A DNA stretch of 64,000 nucleotides from Allobosea sp. Leaf344. Lineage in GTDB: Bacteria > Pseudomonadota > Alphaproteobacteria > Rhizobiales > Beijerinckiaceae. The stretch is taken from contig NZ_LMRT01000001.1 of the NCBI RefSeq assembly GCF_001426225.1, positions 1,014,057 through 1,078,056 of the forward strand, written 5' to 3'. Below, piece by piece: positions 39,388 through 49,493 of this stretch (positions are counted from its first letter, which is position 1; every line of letters begins with the position of its first letter). A model generated the notes under the pieces. It did not search any database and was not told where the DNA came from. It saw nothing but the letters and a program-made list of their open reading frames with translations. The position numbers and the translations under genes are program-made.

Positions 39388-41907
39388 TCAGGATGCCAGT
39401 TTCAGCGCCTGACCGGCCGCGGCCGGGGTGCCCCGCCCGCCATCGGCGGTGACGAAGCCCGCCACCATCGCATCGAGCCCGCGCATCTGGCCGGAGAGCT
39501 GGCGCGCCGCCTCCAGGCTCTGCTCGGCCAGCGCCGCATTGCGCTGCGTGGTCTCGTCGAGATGCTCGGTCGTCCGGCTCACCTCCTCGATCCCCGTCGC
39601 CTGCTCGCCGCTGGCGGCGGCGATCTCCGCCACCGCGGCGGAAAGCGACTGGGAGGCGGTGAGAATATCCGCCAGCGAATCCCCGGCGGAGCGGACGAGC
39701 TTGACCCCGCCCGCGACCTCCTCTTCCGAGGTCGCCAGCAGCGCGCTGATGTCCTTCGCCGCGGCGCTGGAACGTTGCGCCAGCGCCCGGACCTCGGAGG
39801 CCACCACCGCGAAACCGCGGCCGGCATCGCCCGCACGCGCCGCCTCGACGGCGGCGTTGAGCGCCAGGAGATTGGTCTGGAAGGCGATCTCGTCGATGAC
39901 CGAGGTGATGTCGGTGATGCGGCGCGAGTTCTGCTCGATCCGCCCGATGGCGGCGATGGCCTCACCGGCGATGGCGCCGCCGCGCTCGGCCAGCGCCATC
40001 GTCTCGCTGGCGCGGCCGGCGGCCTGCCTGGCCGATTGGGCGCTGGAGCGGACCGACGCCGCGAGCTGCTCCATGGTGGCGGCGGTCTCGACCAGCGCGC
40101 TCGCCTGCTCCTCGGTGCGCGAGGCGAGATCGTCCGAGCCGCTGCGGATCTCCTCCGAGAAGCCGGTGGCGGTGCGGGTGGTCTGCTGGACCTTGGCGAT
40201 GGTCTGCGAGAGCCGCAGATTGGTCTGGTTGATCTCGTCGCGCAGCGTGCCGAAGACGCCGGCGTAATCGGTGCCGATCATGCGGCTGAAATCGCCCTGG
40301 GCGATCGCCGACAGGCTCGCCGCGAAATCCAGCATCGCCGATTGGACGGTCGCCGAGACCGTGTTGAGCCCCTGGGCGATCTCCAGCGCGGCTCCCGATT
40401 TGCTGGCGAGATCGAGCTGGCGGCTGAATTCGCCGCGCCCCGCCTCGGCGACGACGCAGGCAATCTCCTGCTGCGCCGCGAGATCGGCCGTGACGTCGTT
40501 CCAGAGCATGGTGTGGCCGATGACGCCGCCATCGCCGCCGAGGATGTAGCTCATCGCGACATGGATGGTGCGGCCGGCGATCTCGTATTTCACCTGGCGC
40601 GCGCGCCCGTCATCGCTCAGGACGAGGCGCGAGAGGCGCGGATTCAGGCGGTAGCAATCGATCGACTGCCCGGCCATGGAAGCGACGGAGAAGCCGGGAT
40701 CGCCGGCCTGGAAGGCCGGTTCGAGCTCGGACAGCAGCCGGTGCAGGCCGCTGCTGATCACCACGATCCGCTCCTGCGGATCGGTGATCATCAGGCAGGT
40801 GCCCGAGGCTTCGATCGCGGCATTGTTCAGGGCCTGGACGGCGCCGAGCTGCTGGAACTGCTGCAAGGCGCGGGCGATCTCCCCGATCTCGTTGCGCTTG
40901 GCGGCATGGGCCACCGGCGAGGCGTAATCGCCATGCTGGAAGCGGCGGATCGTGCCGACGAGATCGTTGATGGGGTGCTTGATCGAGCGCAGGATGGAGA
41001 CGCCCAGGATGATGGTCAGCAGGAAGAAGCCGAGCACGATCCCCATCTTCAGGCGCATATCGGCCTTGAAGCCGTCGATGCGCCGCTGCAGCAGCCGCTC
41101 CAGATCCTTCTCGACCGGATGCATCAGCCGGGCATTGGCCGCGATCACGGCATCGGCCGCGTCGAGGATCTGCCGCGCGCCCGACAAGGCCTCGCCCCGC
41201 AGCAGCGCCTCGCGCCCCGTAAGGAGCGCTTTGGACAGCCCCTGCGCCGCGTCGCGCAGCCTGTCCAGCGGGGCGGAGATCGCGGCCCGCACCGTGCCGT
41301 CGGCATTGTTGTCCATGCTGGAAGCCAGCGCCGATTGCAGCGCCGAGGCGGCGGATTCATAGCGGCTGAACGCCATGGCCAGCGCCGAGAATTCCGCCAG
41401 CCCGCGCCGCCCCGCCAGATAGGGTTCGACCGCGCCGCGCAGATGATGCGTGGAAGCCGTCAGCTCCGGCATGCGCAGGACGACCGCATCCATCAGGTAA
41501 TAGCTGTCGAGATCGGGATCGAGCGTGAGGTTGGAGCCGTCGGCGACCTTCTGGATCGCGGCCTTGGCCGCATCGAGGGCGAGAGCCCTGTCGCTCCCGG
41601 CCGCCGCCTGGCGCAGCGCCGCCACGGCCTCCTGCGATTTGAACAGCACATCGAAGCTCTTCGATTCCGCGGCCAGCGCCGCGATCGCTGCGGCGAGCGG
41701 CGCCTCCTCCCTGGCCGCGAGCGCGGTCACCACGGGAGAGAGCACCTCGATATATTCGACGCCCCGCCGCTCCAGATCGGCGAAGGCGATGTCCTTGTTC
41801 GCCTGGGCGACGTAGAGAAACGTCATCAGGCCGAAAGGGACGGCAACGGAACCGAGCAGGACAAGAATCTTCGACCCAATCTTCAGGTCGGGTATGCGCA
41901 GTCGCAT
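39388..41907 (-). CDS. Methyl-accepting chemotaxis protein
   Basis: An 839-aa transmembrane chemoreceptor. TM1 is about residues 11-33 and TM2 about 295-315, enclosing a helical periplasmic sensor domain. A HAMP domain follows, then a PAS-like region (about 370-480) and the long cytoplasmic signalling coiled coil with the conserved tip [20 protein letters not shown]. The ATG at 41907 (MRLRIPDLK) is preceded by GGAGA; a TTG five codons earlier is less likely. No che genes are adjacent. The ligand is unknown. Confidence 0.92.
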   Translation of the reverse strand: MRLRIPDLKIGSKILVLLGSVAVPFGLMTFLYVAQANKDIAFADLERRGVEYIEVLSPVVTALAAREEAPLAAAIAALAAESKSFDVLFKSQEAVAALRQAAAGSDRALALDAAKAAIQKVADGSNLTLDPDLDSYYLMDAVVLRMPELTASTHHLRGAVEPYLAGRRGLAEFSALAMAFSRYESAASALQSALASSMDNNADGTVRAAISAPLDRLRDAAQGLSKALLTGREALLRGEALSGARQILDAADAVIAANARLMHPVEKDLERLLQRRIDGFKADMRLKMGIVLGFFLLTIILGVSILRSIKHPINDLVGTIRRFQHGDYASPVAHAAKRNEIGEIARALQQFQQLGAVQALNNAAIEASGTCLMITDPQERIVVISSGLHRLLSELEPAFQAGDPGFSVASMAGQSIDCYRLNPRLSRLVLSDDGRARQVKYEIAGRTIHVAMSYILGGDGGVIGHTMLWNDVTADLAAQQEIACVVAEAGRGEFSRQLDLASKSGAALEIAQGLNTVSATVQSAMLDFAASLSAIAQGDFSRMIGTDYAGVFGTLRDEINQTNLRLSQTIAKVQQTTRTATGFSEEIRSGSDDLASRTEEQASALVETAATMEQLAASVRSSAQSARQAAGRASETMALAERGGAIAGEAIAAIGRIEQNSRRITDITSVIDEIAFQTNLLALNAAVEAARAGDAGRGFAVVASEVRALAQRSSAAAKDISALLATSEEEVAGGVKLVRSAGDSLADILTASQSLSAAVAEIAAASGEQATGIEEVSRTTEHLDETTQRNAALAEQSLEAARQLSGQMRGLDAMVAGFVTADGGRGTPAAAGQALKLAS

Positions 41908-42117
41908 GGGTTTCTCCGTCAAGATCCTGAGCCGCAGGCGCCGCAGGGGGCAGCCTCGCGTCGGCCGGAGAAACCTCTCAACTTTACATTCTCAAAAGAT
42001 GAATTTTCTCTGTGCCATCATGGCCTATACAATTGGAGATATTACATTCTGTTCAAAATCATCGCCGAAAATCCAGGGGGTTCGCGAAGCCTTTCGTTAA
42101 CCGGATCGGGAGGCGGT
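41908..42117. other. Intergenic region upstream of the chemoreceptor gene
   Basis: About 210 bp, AT-rich in its middle (41985-42060), probably holding the promoter of the leftward chemoreceptor gene. A rightward 33-codon frame from ATG 42000 exists but has no support. I see no strong hairpin. Confidence 0.4.
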
Positions 42118-42798
42118 TTAGGCCGCCGATACAGGGAAGGAGGCGATCTCCTCCAGCGCTTTGCGCCCGATCGCCGGCACGAAACAGGGTTCGGCGGGAT
42201 AGCCGACGACGAGCAGGATCATCGCCTTCTCGTGCTCGGGCCTGCCGCAGAGGGCGTTGAGGAAGTTCATGGGCGCTGGCGTATGCGTCAGGCTGGCGAG
42301 GCCGAGCTCGTGCAAGGCGGCGATCAGGAAGCCGGTGGCGATGCCGACCGATTCCGGCACGTAGTAATGTTTGACCTTGCGACCCGCGTCATCCACGCCC
42401 CAGCGCTGCGCGAAGATCACGATCAGCCAGGGCGCGACCTCCAGGAAGGGCTTGTCGGCATCGGTGCCGAGATGCGACAGCGCGTCCAGCCATTCCTCCC
42501 CGGCGCGGCCGGCATAGAAGGCGCGCTCCTCCTCCTCGGCGCCGGCCCGGATCGCCTTCTTGAGCGCGGGATCGGCGATGCAGGCGAAGTGCCAGGGCTG
42601 CTGATTGGCACCGGAGGGCGCGGTGCCGGCGATCCGCACCGCCGTCTCGATGAGCTCGCGCGGCACCGGCCGGGAGGAGAAATCGCGTACCGTGCGGCGG
42701 CGGCGCATCTGCGCCAGCAGGGCCTGGGCGCGCGGCAGCATCTCGGCCTCGTCGAGCGGCTGGAAATCGAGGGGAATGGTCGGCGCCGCAGCAGCCAT
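42118..42798 (-). CDS. Nitroreductase family protein
   Basis: A 226-aa FMN-dependent oxidoreductase. Flavin-binding features are [15 protein letters not shown] (about residues 32-46), [12 protein letters not shown] (about 60-71) and the late GYPAE segment. It resembles the iodotyrosine deiodinase-like branch rather than NfsB. It is divergent from polA. The physiological substrate cannot be told from sequence. Confidence 0.9.
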   Translation of the reverse strand: MAAAAPTIPLDFQPLDEAEMLPRAQALLAQMRRRRTVRDFSSRPVPRELIETAVRIAGTAPSGANQQPWHFACIADPALKKAIRAGAEEEERAFYAGRAGEEWLDALSHLGTDADKPFLEVAPWLIVIFAQRWGVDDAGRKVKHYYVPESVGIATGFLIAALHELGLASLTHTPAPMNFLNALCGRPEHEKAMILLVVGYPAEPCFVPAIGRKALEEIASFPVSAA

Positions 42799-42893
42799 GG
42801 CGTCTCTCTCCTGACGTGAATTGTCCGAGCTTTCCCCGTTTCGGCGGGATTGCGCAATGGACCGGCCGCCGCCCGCCGCTTAAGGTCGGCCGC

Positions 42894-45800
42894 ATGAGCG
42901 AAGCTGCGCAAGACCCCTCCCCGAACCCGAAATCCGCCGGCCCGGCGCTGAAGCCCGGCGACCATCTTTTCCTGGTGGACGGCTCGAACTTCATTTTCCG
43001 CGCCTATTTCCAGTCGATCAATCAGGACCGGAAATATCTCTCGCGCTCGGACGGGCTGCCTTCCGGCGCGGTGCGGCTGTTCGCGACCAAGCTCTTCCAA
43101 TTCGTGAAAGACGGCGTCCTCGGCGTGAAGCCGACGCATCTCGCCATCGTCTTCGACAAATCCGAGAATTCCTTCCGGAAGGCGATCTACCCCGCCTATA
43201 AGGGCAATCGCTCGGAGCCGCCTGCGGATCTGATCCCGCAATTCCCGCTGATGCGCGAGGCGGTGCGGGCCTTCGGGCTGATCCCGGTGGAGCAGGACGT
43301 CTATGAGGCGGACGACCTGATCGCCACCTATGCCAGGCAGGCGCGGGAGGCAGGCGCCGACGTGCTGATCGTCTCGGCCGACAAGGATCTGATGCAGCTC
43401 GTCGGGCCGGGCGTGGCGATGTACGACCCCGCTTCCGGCGACGCCAGCAAGGGCAAGGGGTTCCGGGCCGAGCGCAAGATCGGCGAGCCGGAGGTGGTCG
43501 AGTATTTCGGCGTCACGCCCGACAAGGTGGTCGATGTGCAGGCGCTGTCGGGCGACGCGACGGATAATGTGCCGGGCGCGCCGGGGATCGGCATCAAGAC
43601 GGCGGCGCAGCTGATCGGCGAATTCGGCGATCTCGAAACGCTTCTGGCCCGCGCCGGGGAGATCAAACAGCCCAAGCGCCGGGAGACGCTGACCAATCCC
43701 GACATCGTCGAGCGGATCCGCATCTCCCGCAAGCTCGTCGCGCTGGTCGACGACGTCGCGGTCGAGACGCCCTTGTCGGAGCTGACGCTCGGCCGGCCGG
43801 ATCCTGTGAAGCTCGTCGCCTTCCTGAAGGCGATGGAGTTCACCACCATCACCAAGCGGGCGGGCGAGGCCTATGATTGCGACGTCGCCGCGATCGATCC
43901 CGATCCGGCGCTGGCGCCCGGCGGTTCGCGGGCGGCCGAGCTCAAGGCGCTCTATGCCGGCTTCGATACGGTCGAGGCGCCGGGCCTCGCCGTCGCGACA
44001 CCGGCCGATCTGGCGGCGCCCGATCCGTCCGGCGGGGATGTCTGGATCGGCCCGGCGGCCCTGGCCGCGCAGCGCAAGGCCCAGGCGAAAACCGGAGCGA
44101 TCGACCGCTCGGCCTATGAATGCGTGCGCAGCCTGCCCGATCTGCTGCGCTGGATCAGCTGGGCGAGCGAGGCCGGCATCGTCGCCTTCGACACGGAGAC
44201 GACCTCGCTCGATCCGATGCAGGCGGAGCTCGTCGGCATCTCGCTGGCGGTCGCGCCCGGCCGGGCCTGCTATGTCCCGCTGGCGCATCGCGGCGGCAGC
44301 GACCTGTTCGGCGGCGGGCTGCTGGAGGGGCAGATCCCGATGGCGGAGGCGCTGGCGGCGCTGAAGCCGCTGTTCTGCGACCCCGGCGTGCTCAAGGTCG
44401 GCCAGAACGTCAAATACGATCTGCAGGTGCTGGCGCAGCACGGGGTGCGGGTGACGCCGATCGACGACACGATGCTGATCTCCTATGCGCTCGACGCCGG
44501 TGCCAACAGCCATGGGCTGGACCGGCTGGCGGAGTTGCATCTCGGCCACCAGCCGATCACCTTCGCGCAGGTCGCGGGGACCGGCAAGGCCGCCGTCACC
44601 TTCGACCGGGTGGCGCTCGACAAGGCGACCGAATACGCCGCCGAGGACGCCGATGTCAGCCTGCGGCTCTGGCAGGTGCTGAAGCCGCGCCTGGCCGCGG
44701 AGGGCAGGACCACCGTCTACGAGACGCTGGAACGCCCGCTCGTGCCGGTGCTGGCGCGGATGGAGGCGCATGGCATCGCCATCGACCGGCAGATCCTGTC
44801 GCGGCTCTCGGGCGATTTCGCGCAATCGCTGGCGCGGCTGGAGGAGGAGATCCACGCGCTCGCGGGCGAGCCCTTCACGATCGGCAGCCCCAAGCAGCTC
44901 GGCGACATCCTGTTCGGCAAGATGGGCCTGCCCGGCGCCAAGAAGACCGCGACCGGGCAATGGGCGACCGGGGCCGGCGTGCTCGAGGAGCTGGCCGAAC
45001 AGGGCCATGCCCTGCCCGGGCGGATCCTGGAATGGCGGCAGCTCTCCAAGCTGAAATCGACCTATACCGATTCGCTGCCGGCCTATGTCCATCCCCGCAC
45101 CGGCCGCGTGCATACCTGCTTCGCCCTCGCCGCGACCACCACGGGCCGGCTCTCCTCGGCCGAGCCCAATCTGCAGAACATCCCGATCCGCACCGAGGCC
45201 GGCCGCAAGATCCGCACAGCCTTCGTGGCGCAGAAGGGCTTCAAGCTGGTCTCGGCCGATTACAGCCAGATCGAGCTCAGGCTGCTGGCGCATATCGCCG
45301 AAATCCCGCAATTGCGGCAGGCCTTCGCCGACGGCATCGACATTCACGCGATGACGGCCTCGGAGATGTTCGGCGTGCCGGTGGAGGGCATGCCGAGCGA
45401 GGTGCGGCGCCGCGCCAAGGCGATCAATTTCGGCATCATCTACGGGATCTCGGCCTTCGGCCTCGCCAACCAGCTCGGCATCGGCCGGGAGGAGGCGGGA
45501 GCCTATATCCGCAAATATTTCGAACGTTTCCCCGGCATCCGCGACTATATGGAGCATACCAAGAGCTTCCTGCGCGCGAACGGCCACGTCACCACCGTCT
45601 TCGGCCGCATCTGCCATTTTCCCGCCGTGACCTCGCGCAACCCGTCCGAGCGCGCCTTCGTCGAACGGCAGGCGATCAACGCACCGATCCAGGGCTCGGC
45701 CGCCGACATCATCCGCCGGGCGATGGCGCGGATGGAGGGGGCGCTGGCGGCCGCCAAGCTCGATGCGCGGATGCTGCTGCAGGTCCATGACGAGCTGGTC

Positions 45801-45944
45801 TTCGAGGTGCCCGACGACGAGGTCGAGGCGACGATCCCGCTGATCCGCAAGGTGATGGTCGATGCCCCGCACCCCGCCGTACAGCTGCGCGTGCCGCTGC
45901 AGGTCGATGCCCGCGCCGCCGGCAATTGGGACGAGGCGCATTGA
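42894..45944 (+). CDS. polA: DNA polymerase I
   Basis: A 1016-aa three-domain repair polymerase. The 5' nuclease domain (about residues 20-320) starts LFLVDGSNFIFRAY. The 3'-5' exonuclease domain (about 410-600) keeps its acidic residues: AFDTETTSLD, NVKYDLQ and YAAEDADVS. Polymerase motifs are SADYSQIELR (A), RRRAKAINFGIIYG (B) and VHDELVFE (C). All activities appear intact. ATG 42894 (MSEAAQDPSP) is chosen; an earlier in-frame start adds 26 unconserved residues. Confidence 0.97.
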   Translation: MSEAAQDPSPNPKSAGPALKPGDHLFLVDGSNFIFRAYFQSINQDRKYLSRSDGLPSGAVRLFATKLFQFVKDGVLGVKPTHLAIVFDKSENSFRKAIYPAYKGNRSEPPADLIPQFPLMREAVRAFGLIPVEQDVYEADDLIATYARQAREAGADVLIVSADKDLMQLVGPGVAMYDPASGDASKGKGFRAERKIGEPEVVEYFGVTPDKVVDVQALSGDATDNVPGAPGIGIKTAAQLIGEFGDLETLLARAGEIKQPKRRETLTNPDIVERIRISRKLVALVDDVAVETPLSELTLGRPDPVKLVAFLKAMEFTTITKRAGEAYDCDVAAIDPDPALAPGGSRAAELKALYAGFDTVEAPGLAVATPADLAAPDPSGGDVWIGPAALAAQRKAQAKTGAIDRSAYECVRSLPDLLRWISWASEAGIVAFDTETTSLDPMQAELVGISLAVAPGRACYVPLAHRGGSDLFGGGLLEGQIPMAEALAALKPLFCDPGVLKVGQNVKYDLQVLAQHGVRVTPIDDTMLISYALDAGANSHGLDRLAELHLGHQPITFAQVAGTGKAAVTFDRVALDKATEYAAEDADVSLRLWQVLKPRLAAEGRTTVYETLERPLVPVLARMEAHGIAIDRQILSRLSGDFAQSLARLEEEIHALAGEPFTIGSPKQLGDILFGKMGLPGAKKTATGQWATGAGVLEELAEQGHALPGRILEWRQLSKLKSTYTDSLPAYVHPRTGRVHTCFALAATTTGRLSSAEPNLQNIPIRTEAGRKIRTAFVAQKGFKLVSADYSQIELRLLAHIAEIPQLRQAFADGIDIHAMTASEMFGVPVEGMPSEVRRRAKAINFGIIYGISAFGLANQLGIGREEAGAYIRKYFERFPGIRDYMEHTKSFLRANGHVTTVFGRICHFPAVTSRNPSERAFVERQAINAPIQGSAADIIRRAMARMEGALAAAKLDARMLLQVHDELVFEVPDDEVEATIPLIRKVMVDAPHPAVQLRVPLQVDARAAGNWDEAH

Positions 45945-46014
45945 CTCGGCCGCCCTGCTGCGGCGACCCTGCGTCAGGCGGCCGGATTTTGCCGCGTCGA
46001 CGGCGCGAGAAGCG

Positions 46015-46039
46015 GGAACGAAGCGGATGCGACCGCGTT
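46015..46039 (+). promoter_or_regulatory. EcfG-type promoter of the DUF883-like gene
   Basis: GGAAC (46015-46019), 16 nt, CGTT (46036-46039): an exact match to the alphaproteobacterial general-stress sigma consensus. The -10 element ends 93 nt before ATG 46133. Confidence 0.82.
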
Positions 46040-46132
46040 AGCCAGAGACGCGCCGCCGCGGGTTGAGGCTCCTTTGGGCTTCAGTCTCAGGCCGCGCCAC
46101 CGTCTTCGAGAGCAGCGACAGGAAAACCCGCC

Positions 46133-46498
46133 ATGGCCAACACCAATCCCTCTTCCAACAAATCCGAAACCGGTTCCAGCTTCGAACGCGCCAAGGACGA
46201 GATCGGCTCCGCCGCCGAGACCGCCGCAAACAAGGCGCGCCAGGCCGGCGAGGAGGTGAAGCGCCATGCCGGTGACATCGAGGCCAGCCTGACGCGCGGG
46301 GCCGAGGAGGTCGCGGCCGGTGTCAACGCGACGCTGCGCTCGGTCGGCGTCGATACGGACCGGCTCGGCGACGTCGCGCGCGAGCAGGTCGGCGATCTCC
46401 AGCGGATGATCATGCAGGAGGTCCAGGAGCGCCCGATGCGGGCTCTCGGCCTGGCTGCGGCGGTCGGCCTGTTCGTCGGCTTCCTGGCGTCGCGCTGA
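46133..46498 (+). CDS. DUF883/ElaB-YqjD-like tail-anchored protein
   Basis: A 121-aa amphipathic protein with a Ser/Asn-rich N-terminus, a helical Ala/Glu/Lys/Arg-rich middle (about residues 18-95), and a C-terminal membrane anchor MRALGLAAAVGLFVGFLASR. Proteins of this type attach to the inner membrane and, in E. coli, tether ribosomes or respond to stress. It has an exact EcfG promoter and forms an operon with the next membrane protein (3 nt gap). Confidence 0.85.
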   Translation: MANTNPSSNKSETGSSFERAKDEIGSAAETAANKARQAGEEVKRHAGDIEASLTRGAEEVAAGVNATLRSVGVDTDRLGDVAREQVGDLQRMIMQEVQERPMRALGLAAAVGLFVGFLASR

Positions 46499-46501
46499 GC
46501 C

Positions 46502-46921
46502 ATGTTCGGGGCGCTCGGGACCTATGTGGCGTCGGAAGTCTCCGGCGTCGTCAAGCGAAACGTCACGGTTCTCGCGCTTTACGGGCTGGCGGGGCTGCTG
46601 ATGGTCTGTGCGCTCGGCTATGGGCTGAGCGCACTCCACAGCTACATCGCCTTTACGCAGGGTGTCGTCGCGGCGAGCCTCTGGATCGCGGGCGGCCTGT
46701 TCCTGTTCGCGCTCCTCAGCATCGGCCTGGCTTCCTATGTGAAGAACAAGCCGCGGCCGTCGCGGCCGCTGCCGATGGCGCAGACGGCGTTGATGGCGGC
46801 GCCTTTCGCCGCCAAATTCGCCAAGTCCAAGAACATGAACTGGCGGACGGCGGCGGTGGGTGGCGTCGTAGTGCTGGGGCTGGTCATCGGCCGGCGGCTG
46901 TTCCGCCGCGACGAGGTCTGA
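46502..46921 (+). CDS. Conserved small membrane protein, stress operon
   Basis: A 139-aa protein with two hydrophobic helices (about residues 22-45 and 58-80), a basic loop, and a further weak span near the C-terminus (AAVGGVVVLGLVIGRRLF). It resembles YqjE/DUF1469-type partners that follow YqjD-like genes. It starts 3 nt after the DUF883-like stop, so it shares the EcfG promoter. The function is unknown. Confidence 0.75.
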   Translation: MFGALGTYVASEVSGVVKRNVTVLALYGLAGLLMVCALGYGLSALHSYIAFTQGVVAASLWIAGGLFLFALLSIGLASYVKNKPRPSRPLPMAQTALMAAPFAAKFAKSKNMNWRTAAVGGVVVLGLVIGRRLFRRDEV

Positions 46922-46994
46922 CGGCCTCACGACCCTGCCGATCAGATACGTCTTTTTACATAGGGCCTGGCGGCGAGTTCGTTTAGAAGACCGC

Positions 46995-48371
46995 ATGAAC
47001 TCGCACGCCGGGCCGCAAGGCCGCTTCGCATTGCCTGTCCTGCCGAGCTTCGGGCCGAAGCTGCGTTCGGCCACCTCGACCATCGTCGCCATCGCGGTGG
47101 TCGCCATCTCCATCACCGTCGCGGCCTGGATCAATGCCGGGGCGCAGAAGGCGGCGAACGAGGTCTCCCATTCCATCGCGATCCGCGAGCGGGCCGAGCG
47201 CTTCCTCGGCCATCTCCGCGATGCCGAGACCGGGCAGCGCGGCTTCCTGCTGACCGCCGACGAGAGCTATCTCACACCCTATGCGAATGGCCGCTCGCGC
47301 GCCTTCCCGGAGCTCGAGGCGCTAGAGGATCTGGTCGCCGGCGACCAAGCGCAGCGCGACCGCGTCGCCCAGCTGCGCGCCCTCACCGCCACCAAGATCG
47401 GGGAGCTGGAAAGCACCGTCGAGCTCGCCCGCAGCGGCCGCGTCGCCCAGGCGGTCGCCGCGCTGCGCGCCGGCGGCGGCGGAGCGGCGATGACGAGCCT
47501 GCGCTCCATCACCCAGCAGATCCAGCTCGCCGAGAATTTGCGGCTGGTCGAGCTCAACCAGCGGGAAGCGGAGCGCCGGCTGCTCGCCAGCATCGGCATC
47601 GTCATCGCGCTGGCGGCGCTGGCCTTCGCCGCCTGGCTGCAATTGCGGATGCGGCAGCGCCGCAGCCGCCTGCTGGCCGTCAGCAATGCCGAGCTCGAGC
47701 GGCTGGTCGGCGAGCGGACGCAGGAGCTCGAGAACGAGCGGCTGCGGATCGAGGCTCTGCTCGGCGATGTCAGCCATCGCGTCGGCAACAACCTCGCCAT
47801 GGTCTCGGCGCTGCTGAGCGTGCAGAGCCGGCAGAGCGGCGAGCCCGCCGTCAAGGACGCTCTCGCGCAGGCGCAGTCGCGCATCCAGGCGATCGCCGCC
47901 GGGCAGAGGCGCCTGCGCCTCAACCTGGCCACCGACGAGATCGACGCGCAGCCCTATATGGAGGATCTCCTGGCCGAGATCGGCCGCGCCGCGGATGGAA
48001 GGCCGATCGCGATCGAGCTCGACATGGGCGCCATCCGCCTGCCGGGAAAGGACGCCGTCTCCTTCGTGGTGATCGTCAACGAGCTGGTGACCAACGCCAT
48101 CAAACACGCGTTTCCGGCCGGCCAGCCCGGACGCATCCGCGTCAGCTTCCAAGAGACGAAGGGAGCGTCGCCGGAGGACGAGGCGCTGCTGCTGACCATC
48201 GAGGATGACGGTGTCGGCCTCGGATCAGGCAAGGAGGCCAAGGGTCTGGGTCATACCGTGGTCGCCTCGATGCTGCGCAGCATGGGCGCCACCATGGAGA
48301 GCGCTGCGGTCGATCCCGCCGCCGCGCGCCCCGGGACCCGGATCAGCCTCGTCTTTCCGAAGCGAGGCTGA
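46995..48371 (+). CDS. CHASE3-domain sensor histidine kinase (HisKA_2/HWE type)
   Basis: A 458-aa membrane kinase. TM1 is residues 29-48, a CHASE3 periplasmic domain spans about 50-185 (with the RDAETGQRGFLLT signature) and TM2 is 198-216. The cytoplasmic part has a coiled linker, an H-box DVSHRVGNNLAMVSALL and an intact ATP-binding domain with NELVTNAIKHAFP (N-box) and IEDDGVGLG (G-box). It is convergent with a single-domain response regulator 15 nt away. Kinases of this type feed PhyR, so it is a candidate input sensor for the stress response. Confidence 0.9.
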   Translation: MNSHAGPQGRFALPVLPSFGPKLRSATSTIVAIAVVAISITVAAWINAGAQKAANEVSHSIAIRERAERFLGHLRDAETGQRGFLLTADESYLTPYANGRSRAFPELEALEDLVAGDQAQRDRVAQLRALTATKIGELESTVELARSGRVAQAVAALRAGGGGAAMTSLRSITQQIQLAENLRLVELNQREAERRLLASIGIVIALAALAFAAWLQLRMRQRRSRLLAVSNAELERLVGERTQELENERLRIEALLGDVSHRVGNNLAMVSALLSVQSRQSGEPAVKDALAQAQSRIQAIAAGQRRLRLNLATDEIDAQPYMEDLLAEIGRAADGRPIAIELDMGAIRLPGKDAVSFVVIVNELVTNAIKHAFPAGQPGRIRVSFQETKGASPEDEALLLTIEDDGVGLGSGKEAKGLGHTVVASMLRSMGATMESAAVDPAAARPGTRISLVFPKRG

Positions 48372-48386
48372 GGGCGGCGCGGCCGC

Positions 48387-48746
48387 TCAGCGCGAGTCGA
48401 CGGCGCTGGCGACGAAGCTGACGATGTCGGTCGTCGAAAAGGGCTTGCGCAGGAACTGCACGTCACGCAGGGGCTTGGGCACGTCGAGCGGGGTCGAGCC
48501 GGAGACGAAGGCGAAGGGCACGCCGTTCTGCAGCAGGCTCGCAGCGACGTCGAAGGTCTTGCCGCCGACGACGTCGATGTCGAGCAGGGCGCAGGACCAG
48601 TTCTTGGCGGCTTCGCGCTTGGCAGCCTCGACCGAGGCGACGATCAGCATCACCGCGTCGTCGCCGAGCTCCTCGGCCACCGCGGATTCGATGTCCATGG
48701 CAATAAAAGGATCGTCTTCAACAATCAGGATACGGACATCAGACAT
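48387..48746 (-). CDS. Single-domain response regulator (FATGUY-like)
   Basis: A 119-aa receiver without an output domain. Acidic pocket is EDD at residues 10-12, the phospho-acceptor is probably Asp56 (ALLDID), and FAFVSGS and LRKPFS supply the Ser and Lys switch residues. The VPFAFVSGS stretch resembles the FAT-GY motif of SdrG/MrrA-type regulators that modulate phosphotransfer in the general stress response. ATG 48746 has AGGAGG upstream. An exact EcfG promoter precedes it. Confidence 0.88.
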   Translation of the reverse strand: MSDVRILIVEDDPFIAMDIESAVAEELGDDAVMLIVASVEAAKREAAKNWSCALLDIDVVGGKTFDVAASLLQNGVPFAFVSGSTPLDVPKPLRDVQFLRKPFSTTDIVSFVASAVDSR

Positions 48747-48793
48747 CAATCCGCCCTCCTTCCACGAAAACAGGCATTGGAACTTGGCAGGAC

Positions 48794-48818
48794 AACGTCA
48801 GCTTTTCCTCGATGTTCC
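48794..48818 (-). promoter_or_regulatory. EcfG-type promoter of the response regulator gene
   Basis: On the minus strand GGAAC (48818-48814), 16 nt, CGTT (48797-48794), an exact consensus match 47 nt upstream of the ATG. Confidence 0.85.
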
Positions 48819-48900
48819 TGTCCGAAGCAGCGCCGCGGCCGCGGTAACGTCGCATTTGACTTAAATTGAAGGCTTATCGTTAGCAAACTGTAACCACCGC

Positions 48901-49374
48901 TCAACGACGTCGCGATTCCCGCGTCTTCAGCTCGAAAGCCGTGACGCCGACCGCGGCATTGACGCCGCGGGCACCCTGCAGCCCGAGCGGCAGGAGCACC
49001 ACCCCGCCATCGGGCCCGCCGACGAGCCCATTGCCGGAGACGCCGCGCCCGGTCCTGTAGGCGCCTTCGAGCGCGCCCAGCGGGGCCCGCGCATAGGGGC
49101 CATAGACCCGCCAGGACATGGTGGTCGCCTTGATCGAGCCGAGATCGATGCCGAAGCTGCGGATGGTCGCGCTATAGCGCTGGTCGGGGCCGCGGCGCGG
49201 CGAATAGCGGCAATTCACCGGGCGCTGGCCGCTCGCCACCGGCGCCAGGCCCTGGCTGATGTTGCAAGACAAGCGGCCGGAGGGCGGGCCACCCTGGGCG
49301 AGGGCCGCAGGTCCCCATCCCAGCGTGGCGCAGGCGACCATCGCCGCCGAGATCCAGAGAGGGCGTGTCAGCAT
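48901..49374 (-). CDS. DUF992 family exported protein
   Basis: A 157-aa protein with a signal peptide (residues 1-26, cleavage after ALA) and a DUF992 domain: GRLSCNISQGLAPV, NCRYSPRRGPDQRYSATI and SFGIDLGSIKATTMSW, ending with a glycine-rich stretch and GVNAAVGVTAFEL. The two conserved cysteines could form a disulphide. The function is unknown. It has no EcfG match upstream, unlike its neighbours. Confidence 0.8.
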   Translation of the reverse strand: MLTRPLWISAAMVACATLGWGPAALAQGGPPSGRLSCNISQGLAPVASGQRPVNCRYSPRRGPDQRYSATIRSFGIDLGSIKATTMSWRVYGPYARAPLGALEGAYRTGRGVSGNGLVGGPDGGVVLLPLGLQGARGVNAAVGVTAFELKTRESRRR

Positions 49375-49440
49375 GCCTGTTCTCCTGACGTGAAATCGGC
49401 CTGCAACCGCCGCAAACCGCTCATAATCCCGGCATAGGCA

Positions 49441-49465
49441 GGAACTCTGGCGAGATGCGGGCGTT
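49441..49465 (+). promoter_or_regulatory. EcfG-type promoter of the 92-aa ORF
   Basis: GGAAC (49441-49445), 16 nt, CGTT (49462-49465), an exact consensus match. The -10 ends 28 nt before ATG 49494. Confidence 0.75.
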
Positions 49466-49493
49466 CGTTTCTCACCATCCCACGGATAGGCCC

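Noticed and set aside
41894..42100. Possible short rightward gene upstream of the chemoreceptor
   Set aside because: It overlaps the chemoreceptor start in antisense, has no ribosome-binding site and shows unusual codon use. The region is better read as promoter DNA.
39562..45941. Very long frames antisense to the chemoreceptor gene and to polA (over 1000 codons each)
   Set aside because: Both mirror strongly conserved genes and contain no recognisable domain. High third-position GC removes stop codons from the opposite strand.
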